In this document: in pieces, positions 1 through 4,717 of the stretch
How the letters are laid out: each line of letters begins with the position of its first letter
Position numbering within the stretch: position 1 is the first letter of the stretch
Assembly: GCA_003220955.1 (NCBI GenBank)
Contig: QHTW01000126.1
Coordinates: forward strand, 1-11,210
DNA: 11,210 nucleotides
Direction: 5' to 3'
Source: Gemmatimonadota bacterium
Lineage (GTDB): Bacteria > Gemmatimonadota > Gemmatimonadetes > Gemmatimonadales > GWC2-71-9
Program-made: the position numbers and the translations under genes
The notes under the pieces: model-generated
Told to the model about the DNA's origin: nothing
Databases searched by the model: none
Seen by the model: only the letters and a program-made list of their open reading frames with translations

Positions 1-186
1 CTGCGCAGTGTTCCGCATCGTCTGGCAAGTGAGAACATCATTGTGCGCGAGGGCGCGCGCCCGCGCCGCAAAATCGGTGTAGGTCATCCCCGGTCGAAAG
101 CCGCGGTAGACAAAAGGACGTGTCGACTGCCCGCCGAGGAGCGTTGGCATGAGAAGAGCGATCACGGATAAGCGGGCTGCGGACAT
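1..186 (-). CDS. Exported protein of unknown function, N-terminal part (runs off left edge)
   Basis: An open frame starts at ATG 186 and stays open to base 1, giving the first 62 residues of a longer protein. The N-terminus (MSAARLSVIALLMPTLLGGQ) is a short basic start followed by a hydrophobic stretch ending LLGGQS, which fits a Sec signal peptide. The mature part begins around RPFVYRGFRPGMTYTDF and contains one cysteine (about residue 55). There is no SD upstream. Instead, an extended -10 box (TGG-TATATT) ends 7 nt before the ATG, so the transcript probably begins at the start codon. The cold-shock gene terminator lies directly upstream, so this looks like an independent unit. I do not recognise the family, and too little is visible to assign a function. 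Confidence 0.6.
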   Translation of the reverse strand, partial: MSAARLSVIALLMPTLLGGQSTRPFVYRGFRPGMTYTDFAARARALAHNDVLTCQTMRNTAQ

Positions 187-193
187 GGGCGCC

Positions 194-202
194 AATATAC
201 CA
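194..202 (-). promoter_or_regulatory. Extended -10 promoter placed for a leaderless transcript
   Basis: On the minus strand TGG-TATATT reads across 202-194, a TGn extended -10 with 5 of 6 consensus bases. Seven bases separate it from ATG 186, so the predicted transcription start coincides with the A of the start codon. The -35 position falls inside the terminator hairpin of the upstream cold-shock gene and shows no consensus, as is usual for extended -10 promoters. Confidence 0.5.
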
Positions 203-236
203 AAAGCAAACGGGCCCGGCGGTCACCGGGCCCGTT
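201..236 (-). terminator. Rho-independent terminator of the cold-shock gene
   Basis: Bases 209-219 (AACGGGCCCGG) and 226-236 (CCGGGCCCGTT) form a perfect 11-bp stem with a 6-nt loop. Read on the minus strand the stem is followed by TTTGCTTTTG. It begins 19 bp after the cold-shock stop codon at 255, and no other minus-strand gene ends here, so the assignment is direct. Confidence 0.85.
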
Positions 237-254
237 CACCTGAAGCGGATTCGC

Positions 255-455
255 TCAGACCTTGCGGACGTTCTGCGCCTGCAGTCCCTTCGGCCCTTGA
301 GCCACGTCGAACTCGACGTTGTCGCCCTCGGCGAGGCTGCGGAAGCCCTCTGCCTGGATCGCTGTGAAGTGCACGAACACGTCTGGACCCGACTCCTGCG
401 CGATAAAGCCAAAGCCCTTCGCGTCGTTAAACCACTTCACCTTACCCTTAGCCAT
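255..455 (-). CDS. csp: Cold-shock domain protein (CspA family)
   Basis: This 66-residue single-domain OB-fold protein has the typical length of the CspA family. It starts MAKGKVKWFN and has RNP1 as KGFGFI (residues 13-18) and RNP2 as VFVHF (26-30), the aromatic surface that binds single-stranded RNA and DNA. Family members act in the cytoplasm as RNA chaperones and transcription antiterminators. The start is ATG 455, with GAGG about 10 nt upstream on the minus strand. The gene is monocistronic: it has its own promoter (614-642), a leader of about 150 nt with two strong hairpins, and an intrinsic terminator (201-236). The structured leader resembles cold-shock mRNAs in general and may be the control point. 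The family assignment is very secure; the specific cspA-to-cspE paralogue cannot be told. Confidence 0.97.
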   Translation of the reverse strand: MAKGKVKWFNDAKGFGFIAQESGPDVFVHFTAIQAEGFRSLAEGDNVEFDVAQGPKGLQAQNVRKV

Positions 456-486
456 ACTGTTCAGACCTCAGCACATGGGGGCACGG

Positions 487-523
487 CCCCGGACTGGATC
501 GACCCAGGCCACCGCGGCCGGGG
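487..523 (-). promoter_or_regulatory. Hairpin in the csp 5' leader just upstream of the SD
   Basis: Bases 487-492 (CCCCGG) pair with 518-523 (CCGGGG). Inside, 494-497 (CTGG) pairs with 504-507 (CCAG) around a short loop. This second leader hairpin lies 32 nt upstream of the csp start codon, 5' of the SD. Its stability at low temperature and its refolding could affect ribosome access. That role is inference; only the complementarity is seen. Confidence 0.45.
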
Positions 524-535
524 ACGGGCTCAAAC

Positions 536-564
536 AAAAACCGCGAGACGTATGGTCCTCGCGG
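536..564 (-). terminator. Terminator-like hairpin inside the csp 5' leader (candidate attenuator)
   Basis: On the minus strand, CCGCGAG (564-558) pairs perfectly with CTCGCGG (547-541) around a 10-nt loop, and TTTTTGTTTG follows at once. This has the form of an intrinsic terminator. It sits about 43 nt after the predicted transcription start and about 80 nt before the csp start codon, and no other minus-strand gene lies upstream to be terminated. It is therefore a good candidate for premature termination or antitermination control of csp. On the plus strand no T-run follows the stem. Confidence 0.55.
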
Positions 565-613
565 AAGCGCAGACAGCCGGTGACGGTGCCACGTTATGCT
601 TGAACCGCGGGCA

Positions 614-642
614 AAAGTATGGACCGCGCCCGAGCCTGTCAA
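614..642 (-). promoter_or_regulatory. Promoter of the cold-shock gene
   Basis: On the minus strand a perfect -35 TTGACA (642-637) is followed after 17 bp by TACTTT (619-614). An alternative -10 is CATACT, with 15-bp spacing. The predicted transcription start near 607 gives a 5' leader of about 150 nt, typical of cold-shock mRNAs. Confidence 0.5.
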
Positions 643-781
643 TCACGACTGCCGTTTCGTCCCGCCTTCAGTAAGCTGACACTTTCGCGACACTAAAGAA
701 ACAACGTGCGGTCTTCCGTTCCTTCTGCAGCGCCGGTAACCTCAACCATCCCTTTCACTGCCGTCGCATGGAGGAGTGCCC

Positions 782-2758
782 ATGCTGTTTTCTGCGCTAC
801 TGTCATTAGTGATGCTGCAACAACCTACCGCTCCCGCACCCTCACCGCCAATCGCGAAAGTCGAAGTGAAACCATCGGGCGGCGAAGTGCCCATCGGTGG
901 CAAGCTGCAGTTTACCGCCCGAGCTCTCGACTCGGTGGGGGCGGAGGTTCCGCGTGCCGAGATCGAGTGGTTCGTCGGCGGTGACGTCGGGGACGTCGAC
1001 TCACTGGGCGTCTTCACCGGCGGCTATCAGGGTTTTGCACGTGTGACAGCAGTCGCTTTCCTGCGCGGCGTCCCCAGCAGTCAGGTGTTCGGTGTCGCAT
1101 TGGTGCACGTGCTTCCTGAGCCCCCGGCGCGCATTCTGCTTGATCCGCGACCGGCGCGGCTCGTGTCCGGCTCGCATCTGACGCTGTCGGTGACAGAGTA
1201 TTCACGCCATGGTGATCGCCGTTCGGAGCCCGTCACCTTTACCTCCAGCAATCCGCGCGTTGCCACCGTTGGCAACGATGGCCGACTCAATGCGCTGAGC
1301 GCTGGTCGGACCACGATCACCGCGATGGCTGGGCCGGCGAAGGAGGCATTGGCGCTGCAGGTGGTGTCGAACAACGTCGCCCGCATCGCCATCGAGCCGG
1401 CTACTGCGAGCGTGCGCACCGGTGACGTCGTGAAGTTCACCGCGACACCGCGAACTGGCGCGGGCCGCGCGGTGGGCGATGTCGGTGTCGAATGGGCCGT
1501 GAGCGCCGGACCGGGTGTCGCGTTGATCGATCCGAGCGGCACGTTCGTCGCCGAGCTGCCGGGGAGCTACACGGTGACGGCGGCGGCAGGGGGGAAGGAA
1601 GCGGACGCGGTCGTGCGAGTCACGCCGCGCGATGTCGGCCGCGGCATCGAGGTGCGCGGCCGCGTCCCGATCACGATGAGCACGGCAGAATTCTGGCTGC
1701 ACCCCTCGGGCACGTGCGGCTATCTGTCGACGATCGCCGATCGCGTGTACGCGATCGACGTGAGTGACGTGACGCATCCGAAGATCGTCGACTCGATGAT
1801 GACGAACGCGCGCATCGTCAACGACGTCATGACGACCGAGGACGGCAAGTACGGTGTCTTTTCTCGCGAGGGTGCATCGGATCGCAAGAACGGCATCGTT
1901 GTCTTCGACGCGAGCAATCCGTGCCATCCGAAGCCCGTTGCGGAATACACACAGACCGTCTCCGGCGGCGTGCACAGCTCCTACGTATACAAGGGACACG
2001 CGTTCATCACCGATGATGCAACGGGATCGATGCGCGTGATCGACATCCAGGATCCGCAGCATCCCAAAGAGGTCGCGCGCTGGCAGACCGAGCAGACCGA
2101 GGCGGGTCGATATTTGCATGACATCATGGTCGTGGATGGTCTCGCGTATCTCGCCTACTGGAATGATGGTCTCGTGATTCTCGACGTTGGGAACGGCATG
2201 AAAGGTGGCAGTCCTGCGAATCCGCAGTTTGTGTCGCAGTACAAGTATGACTTGACGGCGACCTACGCCCGCGTCTGGCAGCTATTCGGGCAAGGATTCG
2301 TGCGCGGCACGCACACCGCGTGGCGCCACGGCCGCTATGTGTTCGTCGGTGATGAGGTGTACGCGGCGCATCCGTACAAGGGACTCCAGGACGGCAACAA
2401 CCTGACCTTTGGGCGCCTGCACGTCATCGACGTCTCGGACGTCACGCAGCCGCATGAAGTCGCATGGTACGAACCGACCGATGGAGGCGTGCACAACGTC
2501 TGGGTCGTTGGCGATACGCTCTACCTCGGCAACTATCAGGGCGGCGCGCGGGTGCTCGACATCTCGGGCGAGTTGAAGGGCGACCTGCTCCGTGAGGGCA
2601 GAGAAATCAGCTGGATTCTCACGGTCGACTCATTGGGCCACCGGCGGGCACCCTTTGCCTGGGGCGCAGTCGTGAGGGACGGCAATATCTTTGTCCCTGA
2701 TATCAATACTGGCCTGTGGATTTTGAGGCTCGAGCCGAAGCCGCAGCCGTTACCCTAG
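782..2758 (+). CDS. Exported Ig-like (BIG2-type) and LVIVD-repeat beta-propeller protein
   Basis: This is a 658-residue protein. ATG 782 is preferred over GTG 776 because GGAGGA (770-775) lies 6 nt before the ATG but directly abuts the GTG. The N-terminus MLFSALLSLVMLQQ is a short hydrophobic export signal with little positive charge. Three bacterial Ig-like domains follow (about residues 26-112, 116-195 and 199-282), each with the pattern of a hydrophobic strand, PSGGEVPIGG- or PATASVRTGD-like turns, then VTA/ITA endings. The C-terminal half (about 290-650) carries repeated LVIVD-type blades such as VYAIDVSDVTHPKIV, IVVFDASNPCHPKPV, MRVIDIQDPQHPKEV and LHVIDVSDVTQPHEV, ending in GLWILRL. LVIVD propellers are found in secreted or surface proteins with poorly known ligands. 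The Ig domains probably space the propeller from the cell surface. No catalytic motif is visible. The gene stands alone and ends before a long inverted repeat. Confidence 0.9.
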   Translation: MLFSALLSLVMLQQPTAPAPSPPIAKVEVKPSGGEVPIGGKLQFTARALDSVGAEVPRAEIEWFVGGDVGDVDSLGVFTGGYQGFARVTAVAFLRGVPSSQVFGVALVHVLPEPPARILLDPRPARLVSGSHLTLSVTEYSRHGDRRSEPVTFTSSNPRVATVGNDGRLNALSAGRTTITAMAGPAKEALALQVVSNNVARIAIEPATASVRTGDVVKFTATPRTGAGRAVGDVGVEWAVSAGPGVALIDPSGTFVAELPGSYTVTAAAGGKEADAVVRVTPRDVGRGIEVRGRVPITMSTAEFWLHPSGTCGYLSTIADRVYAIDVSDVTHPKIVDSMMTNARIVNDVMTTEDGKYGVFSREGASDRKNGIVVFDASNPCHPKPVAEYTQTVSGGVHSSYVYKGHAFITDDATGSMRVIDIQDPQHPKEVARWQTEQTEAGRYLHDIMVVDGLAYLAYWNDGLVILDVGNGMKGGSPANPQFVSQYKYDLTATYARVWQLFGQGFVRGTHTAWRHGRYVFVGDEVYAAHPYKGLQDGNNLTFGRLHVIDVSDVTQPHEVAWYEPTDGGVHNVWVVGDTLYLGNYQGGARVLDISGELKGDLLREGREISWILTVDSLGHRRAPFAWGAVVRDGNIFVPDINTGLWILRLEPKPQPLP

Positions 2759-2766
2759 GAAGTCAT

Positions 2767-2827
2767 ACGACGCTATGACGCTACGTTATAAGTACTTACA
2801 ACGTAGCGTCGTACGTCATAGCGTCGT
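2767..2827. repeat. Long inverted repeat between convergent genes, possible bidirectional terminator
   Basis: The arm 2767-2787 (21 nt) is fully complementary to 2800-2810 plus 2818-2827, with a 7-nt bulge (2811-2817, GTACGTC) in the right arm. The spacer 2788-2799 contains the perfect palindrome TAAGTACTTA. Each arm holds two copies of GACGCTA/TAGCGTC (2769-2775, 2777-2783, 2804-2810, 2819-2825). It fills most of the 74 bp between two convergent stop codons, which suggests terminating both transcripts. Neither side has a proper T-run, so a protein-binding or repetitive palindromic element is also possible. Confidence 0.6.
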
Positions 2828-2832
2828 TGCCT

Positions 2833-3399
2833 TTACTGCTGACTGACCGTCTTTGTGCTGTCCGGTTTTGTAACTCCAGCCCGAAAGGCCAGAAGCGCAT
2901 CGTCGTATGCTTTGAGCCGACTTGTCAGCGTCGTCGTTACTGTGGCCGGGTCACTTCCCGCACTCTTTTCGCAGACAGGCAGCGCGCTGTTCAGCGAATC
3001 CAGCCGTAGCGTCAACTGTTTGGCGAGCAGGCGCAGCGAATCGGCGTATGCCGTCGCCTGCATCTTTGGACGGCCGCTGACGATGAAGGTGCGGGCGGTG
3101 CCGCATAGCCCTCCAAGCCGGCGCGCGGCGCGACGACGCGTGAGCGAGTCGCGAGATTGCTGCGTCCGCACCACGCGATTCAAACCATCGCGGATCTGCG
3201 CGACACCGCGCGTTGCGGTGCGCAACCCTGCCATGTAGCGAATCTGCTCGATCGTCGGCGTGGGCGGAGCAGGAGCAGGCGCGGGCGCCGTGGACGGCAC
3301 CGAGTCTCTGTGTCCGAGCGAGTCCTTGTGCGTCGCGGTATCCTGTGCCATAAGCGGAGCCGCGACTGCGGTGATGACCATCACGATTCCAACAAGCAT
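2833..3399 (-). CDS. Exported protein of unknown function with Pro/Ala-rich linker
   Basis: The gene encodes 188 residues. The start at ATG 3399 is supported by GAGGAG 10 nt upstream on the minus strand. Residues 1-18 form a clear signal peptide (hydrophobic core, then PLMA|QD). A low-complexity Ser/Pro/Ala linker (about 24-48) leads to a helical, Arg/Leu-rich domain (about 50-175) with heptad-like spacing, including segments such as RYMAGLRTATRGVAQIRDGL and LRLLAKQLTLRLDSL. Two cysteines (99 and 143) could form one disulfide in the periplasm. I recognise no family and no catalytic motif; a periplasmic helical or coiled-coil adaptor is a guess. It diverges from the next gene, and the two -10 boxes appear to overlap. 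Confidence 0.75.
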   Translation of the reverse strand: MLVGIVMVITAVAAPLMAQDTATHKDSLGHRDSVPSTAPAPAPAPPTPTIEQIRYMAGLRTATRGVAQIRDGLNRVVRTQQSRDSLTRRRAARRLGGLCGTARTFIVSGRPKMQATAYADSLRLLAKQLTLRLDSLNSALPVCEKSAGSDPATVTTTLTSRLKAYDDALLAFRAGVTKPDSTKTVSQQ

Positions 3400-3438
3400 T
3401 CTCTGCCGACTCCTCTAACAGTTGAATTACGGCTCCGT

Positions 3439-3445
3439 TATTATC
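3439..3445. promoter_or_regulatory. Overlapping divergent -10 boxes (leaderless plus strand, leadered minus strand)
   Basis: TATTAT (3439-3444) on the plus strand ends 6 nt before ATG 3451, placing the predicted transcription start on the start codon. On the minus strand GATAAT (3445-3440) overlaps it, with 5 of 6 consensus bases. It would start a transcript near 3433 with a leader of about 35 nt carrying the GAGGAG SD of the gene at 3399. No strong -35 is visible for either direction. Confidence 0.45.
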
Positions 3446-3450
3446 ACCAG

Positions 3451-4071
3451 ATGGCGGCTCCTGCAACATCCCGCATCATGCGGACCTTCGAAGATCGCGC
3501 CGATGCGCTCGCGCATTTCTTCCAGCGCGCCGGCGAAGCGCCACGTCTCATCGCCTATGACGACGCAATCGGGCTGCCGCTGGATCAGGCGCTCGCCGCG
3601 CTCGAATGGACCGCGCAAGTCGGTATTCTCGCACCCGACGATCTCGTGCATGCGGCGCGTCTCAGTCCGGATTCCGCGGCGGTTGTCGTCGAGCGCAAGG
3701 AAGCCGACGCCCGCATGTTCGTGTACTTCGGTCCTCGCATGGATGCGCCACCCGCCGACCCATACGAAGCTACCCTGCTATACGATGAGCCGGGAGTGCG
3801 CTCGTATGTTTTCGCGCAGCGCGGTCACGCCATGGCGCATTTTCTTCGCGCGACGCACGGCCTCGGCGCGGCGTTGAGTCTGTTGTCGCGGCGCGCGCCG
3901 GAGTTGCGCCACATTCGTCGCTGGACACACGCGTTGTTCGCCGAGCCGGCAGTCGGACGCTCGACGCAGCTGCTCGCGGGCTGGTTTGCAACGAGTGGCG
4001 CCGGATTTCTGTTCGTTCCCGCCGAGCTGGACCAGCCATTTGCCTATTGTGAGGTGGCCATCGAGGGGTAA
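3451..4071 (+). CDS. Cytoplasmic protein of unknown function
   Basis: This is a 206-residue protein with no signal peptide or membrane segment. The frame is open further upstream, but that part overlaps the divergent gene and its promoter. ATG 3451 (MAAPATSRIMRTFEDRADAL) is chosen because TATTAT ends 6 nt before it, as for leaderless genes. ATG 3478 is an alternative, and neither has an SD. The sequence looks like a compact alpha/beta domain: an amphipathic N-terminal helix (about 11-30), strands such as AAVVVERKE and ARMFVYFGP (about 72-95), a helical middle with HAMAHFLRATHGLGAALSLL (about 128-147), and a C-terminal strand GAGFLFVPAEL. The N-terminal half (AYDDAIGLPLDQALAALEWT) vaguely suggests a winged-helix fold, but that is not secure. 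No family is recognised. It is not obviously linked to its neighbours. Confidence 0.75.
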   Translation: MAAPATSRIMRTFEDRADALAHFFQRAGEAPRLIAYDDAIGLPLDQALAALEWTAQVGILAPDDLVHAARLSPDSAAVVVERKEADARMFVYFGPRMDAPPADPYEATLLYDEPGVRSYVFAQRGHAMAHFLRATHGLGAALSLLSRRAPELRHIRRWTHALFAEPAVGRSTQLLAGWFATSGAGFLFVPAELDQPFAYCEVAIEG

Positions 4072-4083
4072 AAAACCCCGATG
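4057..4083 (+). other. Weak hairpin over the stop codon of the preceding gene
   Basis: CATC plus GGGG before the stop can pair with CCCCGATG after it (GA bulge), with the stop codon and its A-run in the loop. No T-run follows, so termination here is doubtful. It may instead protect the 3' end. Confidence 0.25.
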
Positions 4084-4171
4084 TGGGAACGTGCTCGCTG
4101 TGGATTCACAACTCCACATCATGTGGAAGAGGCGCGGAAGAAGTTGCAGAGGCAGACTTTACTCTCCACAT
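4081..4171. promoter_or_regulatory. Cluster of TCCACA/TGTGGA motifs upstream of the ncRNA
   Basis: TGTGGA at 4099-4104, TCCACAT at 4113-4119, ATGTGGA at 4121-4127 and TCCACAT at 4164-4170 share the core TCCACA, and ATGTGGG at 4081 is a near match. The middle two form a 15-bp palindrome with a single central base (4113-4127). The core matches the right half of DnaA boxes (TTATCCACA), with full 9-mer matches of only 6-7 of 9. The cluster ends about 45 bp before the ncRNA -35 box. Operator function is inference. Confidence 0.35.
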
Positions 4172-4214
4172 ACGATGCACATCGAAGTGAGCTAACCCGA
4201 AGAAACATCGGCAC

Positions 4215-4242
4215 TTGCGCGTTTTTCAGCTACCCCTATATT
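4215..4242 (+). promoter_or_regulatory. Promoter of the structured ncRNA
   Basis: A -35 TTGCGC (4215-4220) is followed after 16 bp by -10 TATATT (4237-4242). The predicted start near 4249 falls 3 nt before the first base of the first strong helix (4252), which ties the promoter to the folded region. Confidence 0.5.
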
Positions 4243-4248
4243 GATGTC

Positions 4249-4684
4249 ACGCGAGTTGAAGGGAAGGGTTGGGACCTGGCGTCTCAACAACGCCTTTAAC
4301 TCGAGTCCGAACGGAAATTCCGGGGAGGGTGCCGATGCAACCAAGGGCTCAGGCGCTCGTTGATCCGGGAGTCAACTCACCGGGTCGGACAGCTGGGGCC
4401 AGTCGCGTTGCCCTAGCCACGTCGAAATGGTGCCTCGACGTGCAGTGCGGGAGGTCGGTCCGCGACCCGATCTGATCCGTAGCACTCACATTGGTGAACC
4501 GAGCGACCCGACGGGGTTGCTTGGGGATGGAAGCCGGAGCCTCTGCTTGCCCTACCGAGGACGAATCAGTCCATAGGTGGCGGCGGAGAGAAGAACGAAG
4601 GGCGCAAGCCCTCGACTCCGGGTAGCCAATGTGTCGGAGCCCCCAGGCGCGCCTATCGAGCCGTCCTGGGGGCTTCGTGTATTT
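4249..4684 (+). ncRNA. Candidate large structured non-coding RNA, class unknown
   Basis: About 435 nt with no convincing reading frame lie between a promoter and a strong hairpin terminator. Helices seen: 4252-4262/4293-4303 (11 bp) enclosing 4268-4275/4281-4288 (8 bp, 5-nt loop); 4359-4363/4372-4376; 4381-4386/4464-4469 extended by 4387-4390/4458-4461, enclosing 4393-4399/4410-4416 (7 bp) and 4418-4425/4435-4442 (8 bp); 4503-4509/4514-4520 (7 bp, 4-nt loop); 4534-4539/4616-4621 enclosing 4540-4543/4557-4560 and 4599-4603/4608-4612 with a GCAA (GNRA) tetraloop. Four helices contain one G-U pair each, all valid only on the plus strand (on the minus strand they become A-C). It lacks the RNase P GAGGAAAGTCC core, tmRNA tRNA-like ends and the SRP GGAA-loop core. 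Function is unknown. Confidence 0.6.
4638..4684 (+). terminator. Strong hairpin terminator at the end of the ncRNA region
   Basis: AGCCCCCAGG (4638-4647) pairs perfectly with CCTGGGGGCT (4665-4674) around a 17-nt loop, followed by TCGTGTATTTAG, a modest T-rich tail. On the minus strand the stem would lie downstream of the plsB-like stop codon (4718), but no T-run follows there. Plus-strand use is favoured and bidirectional use is possible. Confidence 0.7.
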
Positions 4685-4717
4685 AGACGCCTGAGCGGTC
4701 GAGACGCCGAGCGGTTT

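Noticed and set aside
1202..2119. A 305-codon minus-strand open frame
   Set aside because: It lies wholly inside the Ig/LVIVD gene, is very rich in His/Arg/Asp as expected of a shadow of GC-rich coding sequence, and shows no domain and no SD.
3157..3450. Upstream extension of the plus-strand gene at 3451
   Set aside because: The frame is open, but the extension overlaps the divergent exported-protein gene, has Arg/Cys-rich shadow composition and crosses the promoter region.
4560..4585. Hammerhead-like CTGATTCGTCC on the minus strand
   Set aside because: The required CUGANGA core is not met, and there is no matching GAAA strand.
4249..4684. Identification of the structured region as RNase P RNA, tmRNA or SRP RNA
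   Set aside because: I looked on both strands for the RNase P GAGGAAAGTCC core, tmRNA acceptor and T-arm ends with CCA, and the SRP GGAAGGNAGC loop; none is present.
4249..4684. CsrB-like RNA with repeated GGA motifs
   Set aside because: About a dozen GGA triplets occur, close to what the base composition predicts for this length, and they are not placed regularly in hairpin loops.
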